DNA of 64,000 nt, from positions 11,188,621-11,252,620 of the forward strand of contig CM039509.1 of assembly GCA_022432975.1 (NCBI GenBank). The letters are read 5' to 3'. The DNA comes from Begonia masoniana (lineage: Eukaryota > Streptophyta > Magnoliopsida > Cucurbitales > Begoniaceae). Positions 33,196-43,700 of this stretch are shown here, piece after piece; the stretch's first letter is position 1; each line of letters begins with the position of its first letter. Position numbers and translations under genes: made by a program. The notes under the pieces were generated by a model. That model did no database searches. It saw nothing but the letters and a program-made list of their open reading frames with translations, and was not told where the DNA came from.

Positions 33196-35995
33196 ATGAT
33201 TATTTTGGATAATGGTGATATAGCAAGTGTAAGTTCAAGTGACGATGAAATGCCACCATTAGAAGATTGTAGTGACGTGGATATAGAGGAACCCGTGAGA
33301 GGAGAATTGTTGATCACTAGACGTATACTCAACGTTCAAGCCAATGAGGATGGAGATAAAGTGCAAAGGGAAAATATATTTCACACTAGATGCCACGTGA
33401 ATAACAAGGTATGTAGTTTGATAATTGATAGTGGGAGTTGTACTAACGTTGCTAGCACTTTATTAGTAGAAAAATTGAGCTTGGAAACCGTTAAGCATCC
33501 TAAGCCATACAAGCTACAATGGTTGAGTGATTGTGGAGAAGTGAAAGTAACTAAGCAAGTGAAGGTTGGAATCGCAATTGGTAAGTACAAAGATGAGGTT
33601 CTTTGCGATATAGTACCCATGCAAGCTACACATATCCTTTTGGGGAGACCATGGCAATTTGATAGAAACGTCAAGCACAATGGTTTCAAGAATAAGTACT
33701 CCTTTGATCAAAATGGTCGGAAGATAATTCTCAAACCACTAAAACCATGGGAGGCTAGTGAGGATCAAGATAGGATCGCAAAAGAATTCAAAAAGAGAGA
33801 AAAGTCATTGAGTGAGCAAAAACATGAAAAAGAAGAGAATAGAGTGAGTGAAAAGAAGAGTGAAAGAGAGAAAAAAGAGTGCAAAGAGAGAAAAAACGAG
33901 AGTGAGAGAAAACAAGAGGAGAGTGGGAGAATAAGTGGAATGGCAAGAAAAAGTGAGGTTAAAAGTGTGATGATAGCGAGGCAAGAAGTACTTGTATTGT
34001 TGTACAAAGATGTTTATCTTGCGACTAATGAGCTAACTCAATCTATTCCGAGTGTTGTTTCTTCTCTTTTGCAGGAATTTGAAGATGTGTTTCCTGAAGA
34101 ATTACCAAAAGGGTTACCTCCGTTGAGAGGGATTGAACATCAAATAGATTTCATGCCGGGAAGCATCGATTCCTAATCGACCGGCATATCGAGCTAATCC
34201 CGAAGAAACTAAGGAAATTCAAAAGCAAGTGGATGAACTAGTTGAGAAAGGATTTGTAAAGGAAAGCCTTAGTCCATGCTCAGTTCCCGTCATCTTAGTT
34301 CCAAAGAAAGATGGAACTTGGCGAATGTGTGTTGATTGTCGAGCTATCAACAAGATCACGGTAAAGTATCGACACCCTATTTTGGATGATATGCTTGATG
34401 AGTTACATGGTGCATGCTTATTTCAAAAATTGATCTAAAGAATGGATATTATCAAATTCGCATGAAAGAGGGAGATGAATGGAAAACTGCCTTTAAAACT
34501 AAATATGGTCTTTATGAGTGGTTAGTAATGCCATTTGGTTTGTCTAATGCACCAAGTACTTTTATGAGATTGATGAATCATGTGTTGAGATCTTTTATTG
34601 GAAAGTTTGTTGTTGTGTACTTTGATGATATCTTGGTTTACAGTAAAACTCAAGATGCACATGTTAAACACTTGAATTTAGTTTTTAATGCTTTACGAGA
34701 AAATCAACTATACGCTAACTTAAAGAAGTGCACATTTTGCATGGATTCGGTAGTGTTTCTTGGTTTTGTAGTTAGTTCAAGTGGAGTATCGGTGGATGAA
34801 GAAAAAGTTAAGGCAATTAAGGAATGGCCAAGACCAAAGAATGCCAACGAGGTAAGAAGTTTTCATGGATTAGCAAACTTTTACAGGAGGTTTGTTAAAG
34901 ATTTTAGCACCATTGCGGCTCCCTTAAATGATCTTGTAAAGAAGAATGTTGAATTTAAGTGGACTGAAATACATGAACAAGCTTTTAATCTCCTAAAAGG
35001 TAAACTTACTAATGCACCATTACTTGTTTTACCTAATTTTGATAAAGCTTTTGAGATTGAATGTGATGCGTCGGGAAAAGGTATTGGTGGTGTTTTAATA
35101 CAGGATTCCAAACCTATTGCTTACTTTAGCGAGAAGCTTAATGGAGCAGCTTTGAACTACCCCACATATGACAAGGAATTGTATGCCTTAGTTCGCGCAC
35201 TTCAAACATGGCAACATTATTTGTGGCCAAAAGAATTTATTATTCATTCTGACCATGAGAGTTTGAAGCACTTGAAGTCACAAGGAAAACTACACAAAAG
35301 GCACGCAAAATGGATGGAATTCATTGAAACATTTCCATACGTGATCAAATATAAAAAATGTAAGGAAAATGTAGTGGCCGATGCATTGTCTAGAAGGTAT
35401 GTACTCGTAACCTCCTTACAATCTAAATTGCTTGGATTTGAACTTATTAAAGAATTATATGTAGTAGATTCAGATTTTAGTGAAATTTGGAAATTATGTG
35501 AAAAAGTTGCATATGGTGATTATTATAGGCACGATGGTTATTTATTTAAGAAAGATAAGCTTTGTATTCCTAAGTGTTCTTTGAGAGAATTATTTGTTAG
35601 AGAAACTAATGGAGGTGGATTGATGGGACATTTTGGAGTAAGCAAAACCTTGGATGTTTTATGTGAGCATTTTTATTGGCCTAAGATGAGACATGATGTG
35701 CAATTAATTTGTGATAAATGTATTGAGTGTAGAAAAGCCAAATCAAAAATCAAACCATATGGATTTTGTTATAGGTTTGCCGAGAACTCAAAGTGGAAAG
35801 GATAGTATTTTTGTTGTTGTTGATAGGTTTAGTAAGATGGCACATTTTATTGCATGTTCAAAAACTAATGATGCTACACATGTTGCGGATTTATTCTTTA
35901 AAGAGATTGTGCGGTTACATGGCTTACCTAAAACTATTGTAAGTGATCGAGATGTTAAGTTTTTGAGTCACTTTTGGAGAACTCTGTGGAATAAG
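33196..35995 (+). pseudogene. pol: Element A protease-RT-RNase H-integrase (broken)
   Basis: Domains in order are: aspartic protease IIDSGSCTNVAS (about 33421); a charged K/E-rich linker (33780-33960); RT with [17 protein letters not shown] and the catalytic YFDDILVYS (about 34618); RNase H with [14 protein letters not shown] and [11 protein letters not shown]; and integrase with [10 protein letters not shown]...[11 protein letters not shown] and [13 protein letters not shown]. Frame breaks: one extra base at about 34168; a 6-bp loss at about 34383; a lost base at about 34425; and a deletion of roughly 60 bp at about 35762 between the integrase zinc-binding and catalytic domains. The sequence ends at LWNK where element C is inserted. 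Confidence 0.92.
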
Positions 35996-36818
35996 TGATA
36001 CGAACCAAGATAGGTCCAAGCCCAATGTCAAGGACAATAATCCATCTAACAAAGGGGGCCCTAATGTGAATCAAGGTGCGACCAAACTCAAGCCCAAAGA
36101 CAAACATCAATGTCAAAATATTGTAGTTCTTCATGGAGAAACATGTTTTACGGAGATCAACATCTTCAATTCAGCATCCCCTTACAATATGACATTCTTC
36201 AAGGTGAGGCATAAATGGAGGATTAAGCACACGTTCAAAGATTACTGGATTACTTCTCAAAGGTTTCTATAGTGGGCTGGATCGCGTAATTATAGAAAGT
36301 TTGTTAATTATAGTTTTAGAAAGTTTTTTTAATTATAGTTTTAGAAAGTTTTCCTAATTAGAGTTTTAGAAAGTTTCTTAATTATAGTTTTAGAAAGTTT
36401 CTTAATTATAGTTTTAGAAAGCTTTTCCTAAGTATTATTTTAGAAAGTTTCCTAATTATTGTTTTAGTAATATTTCCTAATTAAATTAGGATAGTTTGTA
36501 GCCTATTTAAAGGCATAAACCTTGCAACATTATTAAGCAATATACATGATTTTGAGTTACTCTTTGTGAGAATTTTCTCTTTTGTTCTTTGTGAAGAACT
36601 AGATCTTACTCAAGTTAAAACTTGAAAGATCAACTTGATAGCTTTGGTTCTAACCACAAGTTCGGTTACGGGTCAAGCTCCTTGTTTGATAACTTTGGTT
36701 CCGTCGACAAGGTTCGATTGGGGTCAAGTTCCTTATACTTGATTTCACAGGCTTTCCTGAGTTTCTAATTCCGCGTTGTTGAAGGGTCTCGAGTTTCATA
36801 TACCCGTGGTTCTCATCA
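35996..36818 (+). repeat. 5' LTR of element C (823 bp), parent-like sequence of the satellite
   Basis: Starts TGATACGAACC and ends GGTTCTCATCA, followed at once by the primer site. U3 carries a tandem array of about 24-bp units (TTAATTATAGTTTTAGAAAG) at about 36285-36480. A TATA-like CTATTTAAAGG lies at 36503-36513. Bases 36637-36687 and 36688-36740 are an internal duplication (GATAGCTTTGGTTC versus GATAACTTTGGTTC). The last 208 bp (36611-36818) align in order with the satellite monomer: CAAGTTAAAAC at the start, GGTTCTAACCACAAGT beginning 35 bases later in both, TCGATTG in the middle, and ATACcCGTgGTTCTCATCA at the end. Confidence 0.92.
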
Positions 36819-36820
36819 TT

Positions 36821-36832
36821 TGGTATCAGAGC
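36821..36832 (+). other. Primer-binding site of element C (initiator Met-tRNA)
   Basis: TGGTATCAGAGC, two bases after the LTR end. This is the standard plant gypsy/copia primer site complementary to the 3' end of initiator tRNA-Met. Confidence 0.93.
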
Positions 36833-37751
36833 GAAGGTTCCTAGATTCAAGCGCTATCTTTATTATCTGTCAATCTTTTCTTATCCCGAATTTCTTTTTC
36901 AAAATTCTTCTTTAAAAAAAAAAAATTTCTTGAAAAAAAAATAATAATAAATCCGAAAATTTAAAAAAAAAAATTTGAAAGTTCCAAAACTTTTAAGCAA
37001 CGATTCTTTGCTTATCAAGTTTTCTTATTTAAAAAAAATCTTAATATTTTGAGTATCAATATGTTGAGCATCAAAGCATCATTATTTTCTTTTGAATGTG
37101 CTTATTTTAATCTTCTTATTTTATTGTCTCAATAAATTCTAAGTTATCGATTATACTTTTTTGGAGATTTCGAAGTTCTTGATTAAAGTTACTCTTACAA
37201 TATTTGAGCATCATTCATTATTTTGTGAGATATCTAAAGTTTTCTTTCTTGAAAAGTTTCCTTTCGTGAAAAGTTTCTTTTATTGAAAAGTTTCCTTTCT
37301 TGAAAAGTTTCCTTTCGTAAAACGTTTCCTTTCTTGAAAAGTTTCCTTTTGTGAAAAGTTTCATTTCTTGAAAAGTTTCCTTTCGTGAAAAGTTTCCTTT
37401 CATAAAAGTTTTCTTTCTTGAAAAGTTTACTCTCTTGAAGTCCTACATCCTATTCTAAATTGTTTGATTGTAACTGATTTTGAAAATTAGAATTTTGAGT
37501 TAAAAAGTTTGATCTTACTTGTTTTTGCTTGTTGAATTTTTTCTCTTGATTAGGTTTTTACATAAAGAGCTTAAAGAGAAAATTGAGTGGTAAAAGGCAA
37601 GAGGATGAGACTATCATATAAAAGCCATTATTTGAGGGAAACACGAGTGGAAGAAACATATAATCGAGTGTAAACACGTGAGGGAGTGAGTGAGTTCCGT
37701 TTACTTACTTTTTTGTTCACTAATAATTTTTATTTTTTCTTTCTTGAAATT
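36833..37751 (+). other. Leader of element C
   Basis: About 920 bp without a convincing protein. It begins with poly-A rich runs (36910-36980). A tandem array of AAAAGTTTCCTTTC units lies at about 37240-37430, and the part from about 37440 to the ATG at 37752 is nearly identical to the leader of element A. Such leaders usually carry packaging and dimerisation signals; I cannot identify them here. Confidence 0.75.
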
Positions 37752-40700
37752 ATGAGTAGTGATGAAAGACTTGCTATGAAGTACATGAGGACTATACTAG
37801 ATCAATTTAAGGCGTTAGACATGAGGTATGAAAGAAAAAAGTCTCCTTCTAATAGCCATGCACAGAAGAGCAAATCACCAATTGAGTATTACTATGAGGA
37901 ATTCGACTACGAGGATGACAATTACAAAATAGAGAGACATACTAGAACAAAACGAAGTGACAACTTTTTGATCGACTACTACAATGAGTTGATGGAACAA
38001 AAGGCAATGATGTGGGCAAGGATGGCATTGAAGAAGAGTTGGGCCAAGAAGAATACTTAATGGAGTTGAAAATACCAAATGGACCTATCACTAGAGCTCG
38101 GGCCAAGAAGTTTCAAGAAGAAGTCCAAAATAACTTATTTCAAGAACCAAGACCACTTAAAGAAATGGGCCTTAAAGTTATTAATGTGTTACAAATACAA
38201 ATGGAGTTTGATTAGGCCCAAATTAAGCAAAGAAGGCTCTAGAATGAGTAATTTCGAAGTGACATCCATCCACTAGGCATTTAATATTGGCATAGAGAAG
38301 GCCAAAAGGTGTTTTGATGGTTTCCAAGAAGGCTGAACCTAGACCATATTAGAAGCAAAGTTCTTTCTCATGTTTTCAAGGCTATTGAATTCCTATTCTA
38401 GACTATTCTTGTAAGCCTATAAATACTTGGGAGTTCTTCATTGTAAGACACACTAGAATGAGAATTATCTTGTGAGAATTTCCTCCAAACTGTTCTTCTG
38501 TAGAACTTGCGGAAATTTCAAGTGCAACCACTTGATTTCCAACCCTTATAATATTGGTTTCTTGCTCTTCCATAGCAACGGGGTCAATATTCCTTTCTTG
38601 ATACTATTGGTTTCTGGTTGTCATATAACCACGGGGTCATTAGTCCTAAACTTTGAAACTACTATTGGGCGATCCTGAAGTTGATTCCATCTATTGACGT
38701 TGGGTCTCACAACAAGTTTGTTGAGGTTTGCATCATTTGGTATCAGAGACTAGACATCCAATTGAGGTTTTGTTTATCGTCTAGTGCTTAATTTCTTTTT
38801 ATTTCAATTTCCTCTTTGTTGTTGATCCATAATTTCATATCTTTGTTCTTGCTCCCATTGATAGTTTATCAAAAAAAAAAAAGGGCAAAAAAAAGAGAAA
38901 AAAAAAAAGAAAAAAAAAAGGGACAAAAAAAAGAGAAAAAAAAAAGAAGAAAAGAAAAGAGGAAAAAGAAATTTCTTTATCATATATTTTTGTTTCAAAA
39001 TCCGTGGTATCAATCATATTGTGACCATATTTCTTCCTTTCCTTCCTTTATTTTGCGCCCCATTGTTTTCATCTTTACTAAGAAATCTATATTTTAAGTG
39101 TGTTGGTTTTCATTTGTTTTGCTTTGATATTTGCCTTGCTTAGTTTTCTCAAGAACTTTGAGGAGGAAAGTGAGTGGTAAAAGGCAAGAGTTGGAGAGCT
39201 TATTAGAGGGTAAAAGCCAAAATCTCTGTGAGTAAACACGAGTGCTCGAGAACCATATTTGAGTGTATACACGTGAGGGAGAGGTGAGGTCCTTTTCTTT
39301 ACACTTTTACACAGATTCTACAACATGTCTGAAAGAGAAGGTGAAGCAACACCAATGGATAGCAATTTGGTCATCCAAGCCATGCAGCAACAATTCCAGA
39401 GGATGAACGTCCAATTTGAAGAGATTCGAGATCGATTGGATCGTAGTGATGAACGCATTAATCAAATTCAACAAGGTGCCATGCCCCAAGAAAGACAGCC
39501 AACTAGACGACCCTTCGTTACTACAGTTAATCCCATGGGCGATTATGTTGAAGAGTATGAGGATTTTGACGAAGTAGCCTCTATAAGAAGAGAAAGAGAT
39601 CATAGGCCAAGACAAAGACGTCAATACCGAGAAAGAAATTTTACCGACAACAACACAGGTGCGATTAAACTCTCTATCCCATCATTTCAAGGTAAAAATG
39701 ACCCGGACGTTTACATTGAATGGGAACGAAAGGTTGAACTTGTTTTTGATTGCCATAACTATTCGGAGGAAAAAAAAGGTTAAACTTGCAGCTGTTTCTT
39801 TCACTGATTACGCAATTGCTTGGTGGGACCAAGTGCTCCTAACCAAACGAAGAAATAGAGAAATTCCAATCGACAATTGGGAAGACATGAAAGCTGCCAT
39901 GAGACGAAGGTTTGTTCCTTCACATTATTATAGAGATTTACACTTAAAATTGCAAAGCCTTAAACAGGGTTCAAAATCTGTTGAGGAGTACCATAAAGAG
40001 ATGGAAATATCCATGATTCGTGCCAATGTTGAGGAAGATCGAGAAGCAACCATGGCTCGGTTCATTTGTGGTCTCAATCGTGAAATTGCAAATATTGTAG
40101 AATTGCAGCACTACGTGGAACTTGAAGAGGTTGTCCACATGGCCATGAAGGTTGAAAGGCAGTTCAAAAGAGGAGGAAGATCAACCTCCAAGCAAGAAAC
40201 TTTTACTTCTTTGAGTGGGAAGTCAAAATGGAACTCTACTCTAAGGCAAGAAGAGCAGTCGACTTCCAAGGCAAAAGATGAAAAAGTGATGGCCAAGCAG
40301 GTTGAAAAAGGTACGAGTTATACCCCAACCCAGAGAAATCGAGATATAAAGTATTTTAAATGTCATGGAATTGGTCATATTTCTTCACAATGCCCAAATA
40401 AAAGAACTATGATTTTGTTAAATAATGGGGATATTGTTTTTGAAGAAGAAAGTGACAATGAAGTTATGCCACCACTTGAAGAAGCTAGTGATACCGAACA
40501 TGCAGTTGTTGGCCAAGCCTTAGTAGTTCTTCGAACCCTCCTTGTTCAAACTATAGAAGATGATGACCGTCAACAACGTGAAAACATTTTCTATACGCGC
40601 TGCCATGTTAAAGAAAAGGTTTGTGGTTTAATCATAGATGGAGGAAGTTGTGTGAATGTTGCAAGTAAGATGATGGTGGACAAGCTTAGATTAAAGACTC

Positions 40701-43700
40701 TGAAACACCCTCGACCATATCGTCTCCAATGGCTCAATGAAAGTGGAGAAATGAAGGTAACAAAACAGGTTCTTGTCTCATTTTCAATTGGCAAATATTC
40801 AGATGAAGTTCTTTGTGATGTTGTTCCTGTGCAAGCAAGCCATATATTGCTTGGAAGACCATGGCAATTTGATAGACGCACCACCCATGATGGATACAAG
40901 AATCGGTACAGCTTTACCAAGGATGGACGAAGTATTACTCTAGCTCCGTTACCACCCCATCAAGTTTTTGAAGAGTAATGTCAAATTAAAAAATCTGTCT
41001 CAGCTAATACAAAACAATGTGAGAGTGAGCATGAGAGTTCAAAAGAAAGTGAGAGAGAAGAGAGAAAATGTGAGAAGAAGAGAGAAAAGAGTCAGGTCCC
41101 TCTTGAAAAAGAAAAAAAGGCAGTGAATTTTCTTGCAAAAGAGAGAGAGATTAAGAGTGCCTTCAAATCAGAAAAAACAATGATGTTGATCTTGTACAAA
41201 GAGGCTTATTTCTTAACAACTAACACTGATAATCCTTTGCCTACTGTAGCAGTTGCTCTTTTACAGGAATTTGAAGATGTCTTTCCTGAGGAAACGCCAC
41301 CAGGATTGCCACCAATAAGAGGCATTGAGCATCGAATTGATTTCATTCCAGGAGCTACCATTCCTAATCGACCCGCCTATCGAAGTAATCCAGAAGAAAC
41401 AAAGGAACTTCAAAGGCAAGTTGAAGAGCTGCTAGCCAAAGGACATGTTCGAGAAAGCATGAGTCCATGTGCGGTTCCTGTCTTGTTGGTCCCTAAGAAA
41501 GATGGAACTTGGAGAATGTGCGTCGATTGCCGAGCAATCAATAAAATCACGGTAAAGTATCGACATCCCATACCTCGATTAGATGACATGTTAGATGAAT
41601 TGCATGGTTCCACTATCTTTTCAAAGATTGATTTAAAAAGTGGTTATCATCAAATTCGTATGCAAGAAGGTGATGAATGGAAAACTGCTTTCAAAACAAA
41701 ACATGGTTTGTATGAGTGGCTAGTAATGCCTTTCGGTTTGACTAACGCACCAAGTATTTTTATGCGTTTAATGAATCATGTTTTACGTGCTTACATTGGA
41801 AAGTTTGTTGTTATTTATTTTGATGATATTCTAGTTTACAGCAAACACTTGAATGAACATATTGAACACCTGAGATGTGTACTTAATGTTTTGAAACATG
41901 AAAAGTTGTTTGCTAACTTTAAAAAGTGCAGCTTTTGCAAAGACAAGGTTGAGTTTCTTGGTTTTGTTGTAAGTTCCAAAGGTGTGGAAGTAGATGAAGA
42001 GAAAGTTAAGGCTATCAAAGATTGGCCTACGCCCACTAACATCACTGAAGTTAGAAGTTTCCATGGTTTGGCTGGATTCTATCGAAGGTTTGTTCCAAAC
42101 TTTAGCACCATTGCTGCTCCATTGATGGAAATTATCAAGAAAAGTGTTGGGTTCAAATGGGGTGATTCACAAGAGAAGGCTTTCAACACTTTAAAAGAAA
42201 AGTTAAGTACTTCTCATTTACTTCTCTTACCAGATTTTTCCAAAACCTTTGAAATCGAATGTGATGCTTCTGGTATTGGTATAGGTGCCGTACTCATGCA
42301 AGACAAGAGACCCATTGCCTATTTCAGTGAGAAACTTAATGGAGCTGCTTTGAATTACTCCACCTATGACAAAGAACTTTATGCATTGGTGAGAGCTCTG
42401 GAAACTTGGCAACATTACTTGTGGTCTAAGGAATTTGTCATTCATACCGACCATGAATCATTGAAGCACTTAAAGGTCAAGGTAAGTTGAATCGACGACA
42501 TGATCGCTGGATTGAATTTATTGAAATGTTTCCATATACCATCCAATACAAACAAGGTAAAGAAAATATTGTAGCTGATGCTTTATCTCGAAGGTATGTT
42601 CTTCTTTCTACTCTTTCCACTAAATTTTTGGGTTTTGAGTACATCAAAGAATTATATCCAAAAGATCCTGATTTTTCAACTTGGTTTGAAGCCACAGAAA
42701 CAAAACCTTTTGAAAAGTTTTACAAACAAAAAGGATATTTGTTTCGAGAAAATAGACTTTGCATTCCACAATGTTCTTTGCGTGAATTGCTTGTTCGAGA
42801 GTCACATGGGGGGGGGGGGGGGGGGGTCTTATGGGACATTTTGGAATTCTTAAAACCTTAGAAATTTTGAAAGAACATTTCTTTTGGCCACATATGAAGA
42901 GGGATGTAGAGAGAATATGCAATAGATGCATAACTTGTAGAAAAGCAAAATCTAGAGTAAAACCTCATGGATTGTACCAGGCTTTACCTGTTCCTTGTCA
43001 TCCTTGGATTGATGTTTCTATGGATTTTGTGTTAGGGTTACCAAGAACTAAAAATGGGAAAGATTCAATTTTTGTTGTGGTGGATAGATTTTCAAAGATG
43101 GCACATTTTATCCCATGTAATAAAACAGATGATGCCACTCATATAGCTCAGTTATTCTTTAAGGAAGTAGTTCGTCTTCATGGTGTTCCAAAAACAATAG
43201 TTAGTGATCGAGACGCTAAGTTTCTTAGCCATTTTTGGCGAGTTCTGTGGGGTAAGTTAGGGACAACTTTGCTATTTTCTACTACTTGTCACCCACAAAC
43301 CGATGGACAAACCGAGGTTGTAAACAGGACCCTAGGAACTCTTTTACGAGCAGTAATAAAGAATCATTTAAAATCATGGGAAGATTGTATTCCTTTTATT
43401 GAGTTTGCTTACAATAGAACAATGCATTCTTCTACTTCTTATTCTCCTTTTGAAATTGTTTATGGTTTTAATCCGTTAACTCCATTGGATTTACTTCCAT
43501 TGCCTATTAATGAGACCATTAGCCTAGATGGGAAGAAGAAGGCAGAATTGGTAAAGAAACTTCATGAAGACGCACGTCAGCATATCATCAAACGAAATGA
43601 GCAAGCTGCTGCCCATGCAAACAAAGGAAGAAAGCACATCACTTTTCAACAAGGAGATTTGGTTTGGGTTCATTTTCGTAAAGAACGTTTTCCCCAACAA

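Larger units (their letters stand above)
31381..35995 (+). mobile_element. Element A: decayed Ty3/gypsy retrotransposon, lacking its 5' LTR and truncated in integrase
   Basis: The internal region runs leader, gag, protease, reverse transcriptase, RNase H, integrase. The leader resembles that of element C, with poly-A tracts and the AAAAGTTTCCTTTC repeat, and the gag starts are alike (MSSxER). A and C therefore belong to one family. No LTR or primer site precedes the leader. At 35996 the 5' LTR of element C begins in the middle of integrase, with no polypurine tract before it. C therefore inserted into A, probably at target ATAAG (35991-35995). The matching right half of A is missing because C's 3' LTR is truncated at 45433. 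Confidence 0.88.

Noticed and set aside
35996..36818. Treating this LTR as the 3' LTR of element A
   Set aside because: It starts in mid-integrase with no polypurine tract before it and is followed immediately by a primer-binding site, so it is the 5' LTR of a separate element.
38804..39097. Lysine-rich and phenylalanine-rich open frames around 38,870-38,970
   Set aside because: They translate the A/G low-complexity run in the element B leader.
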